A stretch of DNA of 64,000 nt from Ulota crispa. Its lineage: Eukaryota > Streptophyta > Bryopsida > Orthotrichales > Orthotrichaceae. Positions 1 through 10,530 of the stretch are shown here, in pieces (position 1 is the first letter of the stretch; each line of letters opens with the position of its first letter). The notes under the pieces are model-generated. The model worked only from the letters and a program-made list of their open reading frames with translations. It did no database searches and was not told where the DNA came from. The position numbers and the translations under genes are program-made. The stretch is taken from contig OY987242.1 of assembly GCA_963920765.1 (NCBI GenBank), positions 16,144,002 through 16,208,001 on the forward strand, written 5' to 3'.

Positions 1-242
1 ACTTAATCACCTTCTTTACTTGATATTTTTTGAAGTTTCCAAGGCTTAATTATGGCCTCGAACTTCTTGACGTTTAGACACAAAAGAAAAGGTCCCTGTT
101 ATTCTCTTATTCTAATGAATGTTTGACGATGTTCTTGAAACCACGTTTACTAAAATTTTGGTTCGAAGGGCTCCAAATTTTGACTGAGCGGCCTTGAGAT
201 TTGGAGTAGAAGAATGAAGAACAATCAAGGTCAATGAAATAA
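1..242. other. Unassigned AT-rich start of window
   Basis: No gene or repeat end recognised. It runs directly into the first copy of MITE family A. Confidence 0.4.
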
Positions 243-553
243 GGGGAATTTTATGGATACCCCTGGAGTTTGCCATATTTGTATAGATATCCCTGATTTT
301 TCAGAAATTACACAAATATCCTTGGACCATAAAATTTAGGCATTTGTTTTATTGTGCATGTCACTTTTTTCTCCCTTGTACGTACTTTGCTTTTTTTTTT
401 GTTCTACTGCACTCCTTGCCTTAATATTGATCATGAAAAAATAGCATGCAAAACAAAAGGAATGCCAGAAAATTTTGGTCCAAGAGTATTTGTGTAAATT
501 ATGAAAAAGCAAAGATACAAATATGGCAAACTCCAAGGGTATCCATAAAATTT
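243..553. mobile_element. MITE family A, copy 1 (Mutator-like)
   Basis: About 310 bp with long terminal inverted repeats. The left arm reads GAATTTTATGGATACCCC and continues through TTTGTATAGATATCCC; the right arm is its reverse complement ending GGTATCCATAAAATT. The interior is T-rich and has no coding potential. Copies 3 and 4 show the 9-bp target duplication. This copy abuts copy 2 directly, as if one inserted at the edge of the other. Confidence 0.8.
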
Positions 554-882
554 AGGGAAAATTTTATGGATACCCTTTAAGTTTGCGATATTTGCATAGA
601 TATTCTTGCATTTTCATAATTTACACAAATATTCCTCAACAAAAAATTTCAAGCATTTGTTTTGTTCTGCATGTCACTTCCCTTCTTCCTTTGTGTGCAA
701 GTTACTTCTTTTTTGTTTCATTACATTCCCTTCTTCAACATTGGTCATGAAGGAAGTACAAGCACAACAAATAAACACCTAAAAATTATGGTCCAAGGGT
801 GTTTATGCAATTTCTGAAAAGGCAAGAGTATCTGACTTATGCAAATATTGCAAACTTTAGGGGTACCCATGAAAAAATTTCC
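554..882. mobile_element. MITE family A, copy 2
   Basis: Same arms and interior as copy 1, which it follows in the same orientation with no spacer. The frame on the - strand through this copy is a chance open frame. Confidence 0.8.
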
Positions 883-890
883 TAAAATTT

Positions 891-1427
891 GAGAATTGCT
901 AAATCCACCACAGTTTTTGCTAAATCCACCGCATCCACCACATTGCACCATGTGTAAGAGTTCCTAGAAAAATAATAATAATAAATTTGTGTATATTGAA
1001 TGACTACTTAATGATGTTGGCACTTGGTAGACATGTTCCACAATTTTTTTTCTTTTTTCTTTTCCTTATCCACAAGTTCTTGTTCCTTTTTCCTTTTCTT
1101 TGTTCACTCTTCCCTTTCTTCTTTCTTTTACTTGGTTTCACTTTCATAATTTAAAATATCCATGATCCTAAAATAAGTATGTTAACTACAAGGAAACTAT
1201 GGTCAAATTTACAAAAAGTTGATAAAGGATTGTGACTTAGGTTAGGTCACAATCTTTGTCAACTTTTTGTAAATTTGACCATGGGTTCTTTGTAGTGATG
1301 TTTGTCATCATCATTAAATGACCATCCAATAAATCTTAAATTTGCCCTTCTTTTCTTTCTTTAACTCCTAAACATGGTGGAATGTGGTGGATGTGGTGGA
1401 TTTAGTAAAAACAGCGGTGGATTTAAG
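891..1427. mobile_element. Inverted-repeat element family B, copy 1
   Basis: About 540 bp bounded by inverted repeats of about 55 bp made of GCTAAATCCACC-type units on the left and GGTGGATTTAGT-type units on the right. The interior holds a nested 113-bp hairpin element. A second copy at 22487-24000 is split by a TTAA element, and this copy provides the near-empty comparison site (CTCCTAAACATGG near 1366). Confidence 0.75.
1185..1297. mobile_element. Nested 113-bp hairpin MITE
   Basis: Two arms of about 50 bp starting ACTACAAGGAAACTATGG are nearly perfect inverted repeats with a loop of about 10 bp. It lies inside family B copy 1. A transcript would fold into one long stem. Confidence 0.75.
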
Positions 1428-1823
1428 GTAGTATGCTCATAAACCATTCGCACATTTTGAACGATCTAATAGCCAATGGTGGTTCTTAAATTGGCCTCTT
1501 ACAACTCATTGAATGCATAGAAGAAAAGATGTTTTTAATTGCAAGAGCCAATTATTCTCCTTGCTTCCCCAAATCTCTTCACAACTTGCAAGTGAACGGG
1601 TTTTGGAAGGTCTAAGGCCATTAATAGGTACCTATGACATATGCACTTTGAGAATTCATACGTAACTCAAAAAGGCTTCAAAATATATGAAACGACTTAT
1701 GTTACATTCTGCATCTATTTCTCTTTGTCCGAAAAATGAACTAAAAATCCTCTCATCCACGGAAAACCATGAAAAAGAGGGAAGAGCCCTTAGATGGGCG
1801 GTTTTCTAGCGTACTACCTTAGC
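1428..1823. mobile_element. MITE family G, copy 1
   Basis: About 395 bp with short imperfect ends, GGTAGTATGCTC at the left and GCGTACTACCTTAG at the right. Two similar copies lie at 31265-31668 (in an intron) and 45944-46349. They share the interior stretch beginning CAAAAAATATGAAA. Confidence 0.6.
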
Positions 1824-1833
1824 AATCCCCTAA

Positions 1834-2479
1834 AATTTGGGAATGACTAGGTGGACACCCCCCACAATCAAATCTATTAAATTTGAGATTATTATTACAC
1901 CAAAATATGAAATAAATCAAAGCAATACCTTAGCGTACATTTGCATTTACAAGTGTTGCAAACACACAACAAATTTGCCTCATTTGTGACACGGTTAGGA
2001 GTTAAACCAATTGCTCCTTTCATTTATTGGTTTGACTCTTGACCGTGTCACAAGGCAGATTTGTTGTATGTTTGAAGCGCTTATAAATGCAGATGTATGC
2101 TAAATTATTGCTTTGATTTTATTTCATATTTCAGCGTAATAATAATCTCAAATTTAATAGATTTGACTATGGGGTGTCCTCGTAGCAATTGGGGGTGTCC
2201 TCGTAGCAATTGGGGGTGTCCTCGTAGCAATTGGGGGTGTCCTCGTAGCAATTGGGGGTGTCTTCGTAACAATTGGGGGTGTCCTCGTAGCAATTGGGGG
2301 TGTCCTCGTAACAATTGGGGATGTCTTTATAGCAATTGGGGGTGTCCTCGTAGCAATTGGGGGTGTCCTCGTAGCAATTGGGGGTGTCCTCGTAGCAATT
2401 GGGGGTGTCCTCGTAGCAATTGGGGGTGTCCTCGTAGCAATTGGGGGTGTCCACCTAGTCGGTCCCTAAAATTTTCCCA
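1834..2479. mobile_element. Fold-back element with an expanded right arm
   Basis: The left end AATGACTAGGTGGACACC is mirrored at the right end by GGTGTCCACCTAGTCGG. Inner parts also pair: TAAATTTGAGATTATTATTA near 1878 and its complement near 2140, and the CGGTTAGGAGTTAAACC / GGTTTGACTCTTGACCG stretch in the centre. Only the right arm carries the 21-bp tandem repeat. It ends just upstream of the 5' leader of the WD40 gene, so it is part of that gene's promoter region. Confidence 0.7.
2169..2450. repeat. 21-bp minisatellite, about 13.5 units
   Basis: The unit GGGGTGTCCTCGTAGCAATTG is repeated 13 times plus a part unit, with a few point changes in units 5, 7 and 8. Because 21 is divisible by 3 and the unit lacks stops, long frames with a seven-residue period open on both strands; these are not evidence of a gene. 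Confidence 0.95.
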
Positions 2480-2484
2480 TGAAA

Positions 2485-3525
2485 TGAACAGTTTGTGAGG
2501 GCAGGCGAAGAAGTAGCGGGTGGCATAGCAGCGCACGAAGCGGTATACCGGGTCGGGTTCAGGGCCCGGCAAAAAGATACAGCGATACCGGCGAGTGCAC
2601 ACCTGGAGAATCTCCGACCCATTTCCCCCGTGAATCTGCTTCACTCTTCCGCCATTGCTGCCGCTGCCGTCGCTGTCGTCGCTGCTCCGGATTCATCCTC
2701 CTGGTAAGCGCATCTACTCCTTCCGCCATCCTTTGCCTTTCCGCAATTTCTTCAGATTACGACAACGAATTCCTCTATACAGCAGTCTTGTTAGCTGAAA
2801 TTCTCTTTAGAAATATCGGAGGGTGTTGGGAATCTTTCTTTTCGATCCTCTTGTGGAATTATCGGAGCATCCTCCGACGTAGATTTTCGTGAATTTGCGT
2901 TTTGGTCACGGGAGGTGGAGGTCGCTTTGTAAGGATTGGTTGTTTGTTAGTTTCGGAGCTGGACGGGAGTGTGAGGTTGCGCAATTGGTCACGTTTTGTA
3001 GCATCACATACTCATAAAGCCAAGCTTTTGATCCTTTTGAGGTTACGAAATTAATCTGGATGCACGTGGCTGGATTTGAAAAGACGTTTTATATGAGAGT
3101 CTATTGCGGAGGTCACGGCCCTTGGCAATCAACTGCACCAAGTCCAATTCCAGTTCCACTTTCTTAGGGTTAGCCTGCTCATGCTCATCGCAATGTCGAT
3201 TGCAAGCTTTGATGCTTGTGTTAGTCTTAGAGCTTGTTGCGAGTGGATGACAAGCTTTTTGTGAATGTTTCCAGGATGAAGATTGATGTGCCAACAGTGT
3301 AGCAGTACTTTCAAAAATGTTCCGGGACCGTCACAATCAAGTAGCTCATGAGATGCGAAATTGTATGCATTGAAGTGGCCAAGCACGAAATTCTGAGCCT
3401 TTAGGGTTTCTGCAGGTTTTTGCCAAGCTAGATGTTCCTCTTTATTGGAATGTCTAAGGAATTTTGTGTGGGAGACCGGGTGAAGGGAAGTGGAGTAGTG
3501 TTGTTATCTAAAAGAGACGAAGACC
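2485..3525 (+). other. Probable 5' leader and leader intron of the WD40 gene
   Basis: A locally GC-rich stretch to about 2703 ends in a good splice donor (CTG/GTAAGC). A pyrimidine-rich acceptor (TTTCTGCAG at 3407-3415) lies about 110 bases before the start codon. I infer a non-coding first exon near 2485-2703 and a leader intron of about 0.7 kb. The transcription start cannot be fixed from sequence. Confidence 0.45.
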
Positions 3526-6500
3526 ATGGCTGCTCCATCATCTCGCCTTTCTCTGTCGAGTGTCAACACGTCAGGATCGGAAGCTTATTACAAAAGCAAT
3601 CTTGACCTGGTGTTGAAGGAAAACAAGCAGCTTCGGCAGCGCCTTGACCAGCTGGAAAAGGAGAACCGGGGTCTAAAGAAAGCTGTATATGATCTTAGTG
3701 TCAGGTGCGTATTGAACACATCCTCTCCCGTATATTATTCTGCCATTACCCTTTTTTCAACGTCCATGTGCTGATGGTGCTAAGCTTTGCAGTTCTGTGT
3801 ATGAATTGTTCCTTTGCATTGTACAGTGGCCTACCAAAAAGATTGTTGCATTTTTTTTTATCACCCTCCTCACGCAGAGTAAAGTAACTTTTATGGTAGA
3901 AAACACATACCCCAAATTACAACTATGGCCACGACACTTCCCAATAAGTAGCTTGATAAAGTAAAAAAGCAACATGCTGAATGTTTTTGTTGCCAAAGGT
4001 GACCTTAAAAAAGGTGTAAAATTGGAAACGTGACAATCTTTTTGGTAGGGCACTGTGCAGTATTCTGGAATGACGAGGAGCCATATACAGATGTGGTGGT
4101 TCTTAACTTCTGTGCGGTTCTCAGTGGGCTTATGTATTATGTTTTGACGCAGCAGACATAGTGCGTGTATAGAGCTGTTGGGACGCACTGGGAAACCTTT
4201 TGACATAAACAGCATCATCACTCCGGAAAGCGCTGGTCCGGAGTCCCTAGAAACTGCTGATCTGCCTGACATAGTCCCTCAAAAAGTGGGAATCCCTAGT
4301 AGGTTTCTAGAACTTCTCTTAACAATATTCTTATAACAGTCTTTTTTACAAGTCTATACGATGCATCGTTTAATGTGGATTTTCTGCATTGTGTGAGTTA
4401 CGTTATGTATTTCTATCTCTTTATCAGCTGTCTTTTCCAATATCGCAAAGCATGCTGGGTAAGAGGTGAGAATAGCCGTCTTGAGATTCTCGATTTACAC
4501 CCCCACTCCTATTGTGCCACCTCCAGGTGTCGCTGTACCCAAAAGCAAACGAAAGGCAGATGCTCGACAATTTTATCTTGCTTGTGATTTGAAGGTACTT
4601 CGCCTCACCTTGTTCAGGATGAATTGCGAGTTCGAGAAAACCTAATGTAGACATGTGTATAGATTTTGCCATTCATGCAGTTGTAGATAGTTGGGTGTCA
4701 TTGAATGAAGATAATTTCTGACCCTCTTTTTTTTGTGGACAGGGTCATAAAGGACCAGTTTATGCTGCACAGTTTGCTAAAGCGAGCAACCTCTTGGCGT
4801 CAGGCTCTTTTGACCAAAGCGTCCGAATTTGGGATGTGCAAACACAGCGTGAGGTTTGTGATTTGAGTTGTTTCCACTTTCTTCTCCTTGATTCAAAGTG
4901 CTACTCTTGAAGACTCAAGAGTGCGTGTTCCTACAGTTTGCACTTAAAATTAATGAAGGCTACTTTACGTTGAATACAGTTTCAATGTAAGTTCACATCC
5001 AAATGTTCAAGATTGATACCTGAACGATGAAATTCTTCAACATTTTCTGAACCATTTCTATTGCCCTGCTGCTAAGTGAAGCTTCTCATGGCAGGATTTT
5101 GATTGTTTTTAACATGGTGTATGTCCGTGTGCATTTGTTGCTTAATAGGTGCAATGCTTTCAGGAGCATCAACAGAACGTGGCAGATGTTGACTGGTCTA
5201 GTGATGAAGCTCATTTACTTTCTGGTGGATTTGACCACTGTGTGAAGGACTGGGATGTAGTTGCAGGCAAAGCCGTGCATTCATACAGCGAGTTGCAAGG
5301 GTTTATTCAGACTGTCCGTTTCAATCCTGCAGGCCAGCAGTCCTAACACTTTCACCCTTTCTATGCACGTATAGTTTACGCATGGTCTCATCAATTATCC
5401 ATGGTTAAATATAAACCTTGTCAAGTAACTGTGGGAGCAAAGCCAAGAATCGCAACCATCGAAGCTTTTTGTTTTAGAATCTAGACAGTGACGCAGGAAT
5501 ACTAACTTGCTGGTCGGTGTTGTTTTAGGTACATTTCTATTCTAAGATACATATACTTTCCTAAAATATAAATAACTTTGTGGAGTGTTTTTTTTCTTCT
5601 TTTCTTTTGCCTGCAGATAATGTCATATTTTTGGCTGGAAGTACATCGAAGCATGTATATGTCCTGGACCGACGCTTACAAAGTTCCGGAGGGGTGGCAA
5701 TGCTCCTCACTGTTGATGCTAAAGTGGGTGCCCTTGTAATGAGCCCCAGTGGCAACACATGCCTTTCCGGAGATTCACATGGCGCAATGAAGCTTTGGGA
5801 TTTAAGGACCAAGCTCTGTGTAGAGACTGTGTATAATGAAGACGGCCATAAGCCTATCACATCTCTGTCCACGTCATCCGTGAATCCTGATGGTACAATT
5901 ATCCTATTGAATATTCGTTTTGAACTTGCATCTTGCATCCTATGATGTTTTTGTTTTTTTTGATGTTTTCATTTTCACAGCCTCGAATTTGTGAAATGAC
6001 TATGTTACAATTCATGTGGCTGCAGCTGCTAGCGACGAGGGCGTCCATCTGGCTGTCAACAGCTACGATAACGGTAATAGCACACATCCTTACTGTCTTC
6101 AGTACTCAGGTTCATCTTTGAAAATGCTTCAAAATTATCCATTTTTCTTTCCATGCTCCTGACAAGTGGCAACTGTGTTTCTTGCGGGAATTGCAGTTCT
6201 GCGAGTGTATGATAGATATTCTGTCACGGAACAACCCCCTGTAAGGCTGGGAAGCATGAGGCTTGTCCATGCTATCAATGGCACTCGTACAAAGAATTGG
6301 CCAATCAAAAGCTCTATGTTTCAAGGACATGACTGTAAGTTACCACATCATTTGGACCAATGGATGTTATATATTTCCGATCTTAATGCTTTTACCAGAA
6401 CTTCCCCTTTGGTCATCATCTACTATGTTCAAAATTGAAGTTTGGTGAAAGGTTGTGTGCAGTAAACAGAGCAAAACAGGTCATTTGTAGGACGTTCTAT

Positions 6501-7506
6501 GGGTTACGTCCCTGCTTTGAAGCATGCATGATAGTCACCCCTATTGTTTTTCTGTTTTAATATTCTTCAGATCAACATGCTGTCCGAAGGCGATGGCACA
6601 AGAGTAGTGACGGGTTATCAGCCAATGGAGATTTCAGACCTCGAAGTCCTGATACCTCGTAAGCATGTCTTATCCAGTGTGCTCTTTTTTGTAGAATGGC
6701 AATGAGTAGAAGTGCAACTTTCTAAAGGGTTTACCGTGTCCTTGCAGATCGTTTCAAGACGCCAGTGTGCAGGAAGCACTGCTGTTGGCAACGGGGAGCG
6801 CTGATAACTTTGCATATATCTTCGATGTTAGTGGTCCAAGTGTGAGTGCTCCTTATCGCTATAACCTTAAACCCTAAACCCTAAACCCTAAAACCACCAC
6901 TTGATCTTTCTCTAGAAATCGTGCAGCATCTACAAAGGGATGGGTGTGACAAATTTTCATGTCGACACCAGTTCCAAGCCCTTCTTTTGTGAGCTTCTCC
7001 AAACCTTAGGGCCGCTTCACACGATGGCCGACCAAGTCGAGAGGCCGTCAGATTGAGTGGTCAAACTTTGTTGAGAGGCCAAGAAAATCTGCTGAAAATA
7101 GTCAATAAATGCTGAAACTAATGGCTTCTCAACCATAGTTTGGGTCTCCATTTTTTGAGAGTCCGTCACTTTGGATGATAAAGTGCTGCCATGTAGGCAG
7201 TTTGGTGGATGATGGACTTTGGACTTTGGCCTCTAGTGTGAAGGGTTGAGAGGCCAAACTCTTGGTTTCTTGCAATGGAAACCGATGACCTCTTGACCTT
7301 TGGCCATAGAATGAAGTGGCCCTTAAACTCTCGTTTGGTTTGATGGTGTTTTCCAGGGGACTGCGGAGCTCGTGCAGCGGTTGGAAGGGCACAGCGACCG
7401 TGTGTGTGCCGCCGTGTTCCATCCGGTAGATCCGATCCTGTCAACCTGCTCTGCCGATTTCACGCTCAAAATCTGGACTCCTCGGCACTTGACAGAGATC
7501 GGCTAA
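3526..7506 (+). CDS. Coiled-coil and seven-blade WD40 repeat protein (WDR13-like layout)
   Basis: Twelve exons: 3526-3704, 4156-4285, 4428-4458, 4527-4594, 4743-4853, 5149-5332, 5617-5892, 6026-6073, 6197-6334, 6571-6658, 6748-6841, 7357-7506. They sum to 1497 nt, 498 residues plus TAA, with all phases consistent. Residues 21-60 form a leucine/charge-rich coiled coil (LKENKQLRQRLDQLEKENR). From about residue 137, seven WD-type strand ends follow: DQSVRIWDV, DHCVKDWDV, KHVYVLDRR, GAMKLWDL, NVLRVYDRY, NFAYIFDV and DFTLKIW, enough for a closed propeller. Such proteins scaffold complexes and have no catalytic residues. The size, seven blades and an insertion between blades 5 and 6 recall WDR13, from memory of the family; partners are unknown. 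The exon 6/7 join needs a GC donor, exon 2 has a tandem CAGCAG acceptor, and intron 11 carries a telomere-like tract and a MITE. The gene model is strong, the family name tentative. Confidence 0.88.
6862..6893. repeat. Telomere-type AAACCCT tract in intron 11
   Basis: About four consecutive AAACCCT-type units start about 20 bases after the splice donor at 6842. This is the Arabidopsis-type plant telomere repeat. At this length it may be an intronic telo-box or a small interstitial telomeric tract. Confidence 0.85.
7019..7322. mobile_element. PIF/Harbinger-like MITE in intron 11
   Basis: 304 bp with inverted ends (GGGCCGCTTCACACGATGGCC at the left; the right end reads GGGCCACTTCATTC in reverse complement). 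It is flanked on both sides by TTA (7016-7018 and 7323-7325), the usual three-base duplication of this superfamily. It ends 34 bases before the final exon, so it contributes most of the 515-bp intron. Confidence 0.8.
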
Positions 7507-8270
7507 CCTTGTTCCAGGTCTCTCTCTCTCTCTCTGGAAAGAAGCGACCAAATTGCGCTGTTCCAAGAGAGTAGTCACGCGTGCATTGGGATGCAGTGAA
7601 GCAAGTAAGCAAGCACGGTCGGCACAGTTCTGCACCTGGTGACGCCATGATGGACACTGCGGTTTCAATGCATGCCATGTCGCATTTACTGGCGATGGCG
7701 AGTTCACGTGCAGCACAGGGGAAGGCCGACATCAAGAAGCTTCAGCTTCATGCTGCAAGTGCAGACTGCAGAGGGCTTGCGGGTCTGCTGCAGGATTATT
7801 GGCAACTTTGGAGTGAAGGTCGTACCACCCTGGAAGCAGAGCAGAGCAGAGCAGAGCAGAGCAGAGGCAGAGGCAGAGGAAGAGGAAGAGGCAGAGGCAG
7901 GGCAGAGAATTGATGGTGCTGCCGGGGCGTTGCCAGGGAGTGCTGGAGTGCTTGTGGCGATGTTATAATGCTCCACAGCAGACAATGAAAACCCTTACCT
8001 GTGGTGCTGCAGTGTACCTCTTTCTCTCATTATGTGTGTGAGTAAGGGTCTCCCTTGCTTTTGAGAACCTTGTGGTTTATGGCCCTGGAGTCCCACTTTG
8101 CTTTTGTGTTGTCTTTTTTTTCTGTATTGTCTGTACAACATATTGTTGATGTTGGATCGGAAGAAGTTGATATCATGCCATGATGTAGTTTGTGCCCTGG
8201 TTGAGGTACCAGTGCAGTGGATACTGCTGCTTTTAAATACGTAGATATGTGGTTTTCCTCAAACTGAAGA
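7507..8270 (+). other. Probable 3' untranslated region of the WD40 gene
   Basis: The higher GC content of the gene continues to about 8250. No coding similarity is seen; the open frames at 7581-7968 are compositional. A poly(A) site cannot be fixed. The region ends at a TTAA element. Confidence 0.45.
7836..7906. repeat. CAGAG/GAGGCA purine-rich microsatellite
   Basis: GCAGA units repeat about six times and then grade into AGAGGC/AGAGGA hexamers. The tract lies in the probable 3' untranslated region. Confidence 0.9.
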
Positions 8271-8272
8271 GA

Positions 8273-8518
8273 TTAACCCTTCAGTCGTTTATGGATTGAC
8301 CCTTAAAAAACCGCTCTACGTATTACATATAACTGGCATTTGCTACCAACAAAAAGTTTTAATTTGGGAGCTTGACTAGCTCACTAGAATCGCATTGATT
8401 TATATTCTAACTTCTTTGTTGATCTCAAATGTAGTAAAGGTTTGGATGCATTCCAAATACAAGAAAATACTAAATATTGTATTGGCCGCAAAGGGCTCCT
8501 CAGTCCTTTAAGGGTTAA
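8273..8518. mobile_element. TTAA element, short type 1, copy 1
   Basis: 246 bp including the flanking TTAA on both sides. Ends are TTAACCCTTCAG and CCTTTAAGGGTTAA. Its interior (AATTTGGGAGCTTGACTAGC) matches the copy at 38869-39087 almost throughout, so the two are one family. Confidence 0.75.
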
Positions 8519-8571
8519 GCTTTCAGTGCTTTATGGATTACCTAATACCCTAACTTTTGTGGGATGGGTGT

Positions 8572-8777
8572 AGAGCAGCTCCAGTGGGAACTTGGCAACT
8601 CTGTTTGTAAAATCTTGATGTTTGTTGGAGTGGGAAATCTCGGTTGCACCTGCCATAGTCAAAGAATCTACATAAAGGGCTTCGCAACTTAATTCTTAGG
8701 TAGAGATTAACTCCATTCAATTCTAATTTCATCTATTTGGTGCAGGTAGTGGGTAATGGTTCTATTGGAGATGCTCT
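8572..8777. mobile_element. MITE family S (AGAGCATCTCC ends), copy 1
   Basis: About 206 bp between AGAGCAGCTCCAGTGGGAA and CTATTGGAGATGCTCT, an imperfect inverted pair. The same end motif bounds elements at 39088-40381 and 45251-45562. Confidence 0.6.
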
Positions 8778-9177
8778 TAGAACATTTTTAACGCACTTGG
8801 CAAACCAACCTAATGTATTGAAATATAACTTAAAGGACTATAGGACGTGGAAGTACGATTGCTAAAATTTCATCTAAAAGATAAACAAGATAAATTTTAA
8901 AAAGTGAATTTGGACACTCTATGATCAAGATACACCTCATTAGAAGCCAACATTTTTATATGACCATTCAAATTAAGCCTAAAAAATAGAAAATTCAATA
9001 CATTTGGTGGTTAAAGTTTTCCATTATATGCTAGATTTGAATAGCTTTCTAATTTGTTTATGGGATAGTTTAAGGATTCTCTTAGAAATGATTTCTTTGA
9101 ATTTTTGGGTATTGCTTTGTCCTTTAGTTAATTTGGCATCAATTTGTCAATCTTTCTTGGATTGAATCCCAAACCTT

Positions 9178-9493
9178 CTATATTGAATACTGCATTTAGG
9201 TTACCCCACACTAATTTACTGACATTTTACAAAAACTGACATTTTACAAAAAAACAAAAAAACTTATTCTATAGTAATTTCATCAACAACTACTACAATA
9301 ATCTTAATTAAAGGGCTTAGCAACAACAACAATGTTGCATAAAGACAAACTAGCGGCGTCCAAGTTGTAAACCATGTGAAATCTTAGTATCAAGAGAGTT
9401 ACATGTGCTTCCAAATGACCAAGTGATAAATCATGAGGTAAAATTTGAAGGCAAGGTAACCTAATTGTTAAGACAACCTAGATACAATATTTG
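9178..9493. mobile_element. Fold-back MITE family P, copy 1
   Basis: Begins TATTGAATACTGCATTTAGG and ends with the diverged complement CCTAGATACAATATT. The interior includes TTAGCAACAACAACAA. Related copies lie near 17411, 18455 and 26058. Confidence 0.6.
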
Positions 9494-9803
9494 GTGTAGG
9501 TATTAATCTTCACTTCTCTAGGAATTTATTTCTTAATCATTTAAGAACGTGCCTCTTTACTTGAATCATCATTCATTCTAAAGATTTTCAAGGTATTTTA
9601 TGGGCACTTCACACCACATTCCCAGTATGACATCATGATGCATTGTATTTTGCTTACATGGTAGTATTTTTTGGAAGTTTTAAAGCCAAAGACGGTGGGG
9701 TTCACTTCAGATTTGAATAATCCAATTTGCTAAACCTAAATTTTAACCACTAATATTTTTGCATAAAGTATCCAATGTCTTTCTTTGTTACTCCCTTTTG
9801 TCT

Positions 9804-10183
9804 TTAACCCTTAAACGCTGGGCGGGTAACCGCAGCCTGCCCCATTGTAGCTTCTACAATGTTTTCTACAGTGTTTATGAGTGTGTCCACTTGTAATATT
9901 GTTCCTAAAAGTTGTAAAAGTCAATAGTGCATGGTGATCTCATGAAAATTGCACTAAGGGCAACTTGGGACCTAACACTGTGATTCTAAATTTTCTCACA
10001 ATTTGAGTTACCAAAAAACATGAGTGCATTATGTGAGATTGTTTTTTACCTTCCATGTTGGACCATGTGTTTCTGATCACTTTTGAAAAAAAATCAAATG
10101 AAAAATAGCATTTTTCTTGCCATACAAAAGATTTTTAATTAGCTGAAGGACAAAAAACGTCCTCCTTGGCGTTTAGGGGTTAA
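9804..10183. mobile_element. TTAA element, type 2 (ACGCTGGGC), copy 1
   Basis: 380 bp. Left end TTAACCCTTAAACGCTGGGC; right end GGCGTTTAGGGGTTAA. The subterminal part (GGGTAACCGCAGCCTGCCCC) is GC-rich against an AT-rich interior. Copies of the same family lie at 15144-15519, 16554-16929 (inverted) and 27216-28798 (interrupted). Confidence 0.85.
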
Positions 10184-10530
10184 TCATCCAACAAAGTTAG
10201 GATCTCACATTAAAGTTGGAATTGCAAAGATGGGATGTGCCGGGACGTAGTGTGAATCATTTCTTGTAAGCAACTTGGAGAAATGCTTAAATGGTTTTTG
10301 AAAAGAATGTTGTAGATTGTGTATTTTGAATTATATTTTGCTACAGCGACTCACAAAACAGAGTTAGTGTTTGGATATTTTTCATTAAATAAGCAATATT
10401 ATCACATGGAGTGAACAATCCAACAGGTAAAAAATTGTTTTAGACAGTAGAAGCTTTATTGATTATTTACATGGAAATAAAAACAAAATACACATAATAT
10501 ATGGAAGCACTAAATTCTGAAATTAGACCC
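10184..10530. other. Unassigned spacer
   Basis: AT-rich, no open frame or repeat recognised. It separates a TTAA element from the Tc1-like element. Confidence 0.4.

Noticed and set aside
2097-2644. Long frames of seven-residue repeats on both strands (WGCPRSN, NCYEDTP and RGHPQLL types)
   Set aside because: They come from a stop-free 21-bp minisatellite that is open in several frames; no start context or splice sites support a protein.
7581-7985. Frames on both strands after the WD40 gene
   Set aside because: They lie in the probable 3' untranslated region and over a CAGAG microsatellite; no motif.
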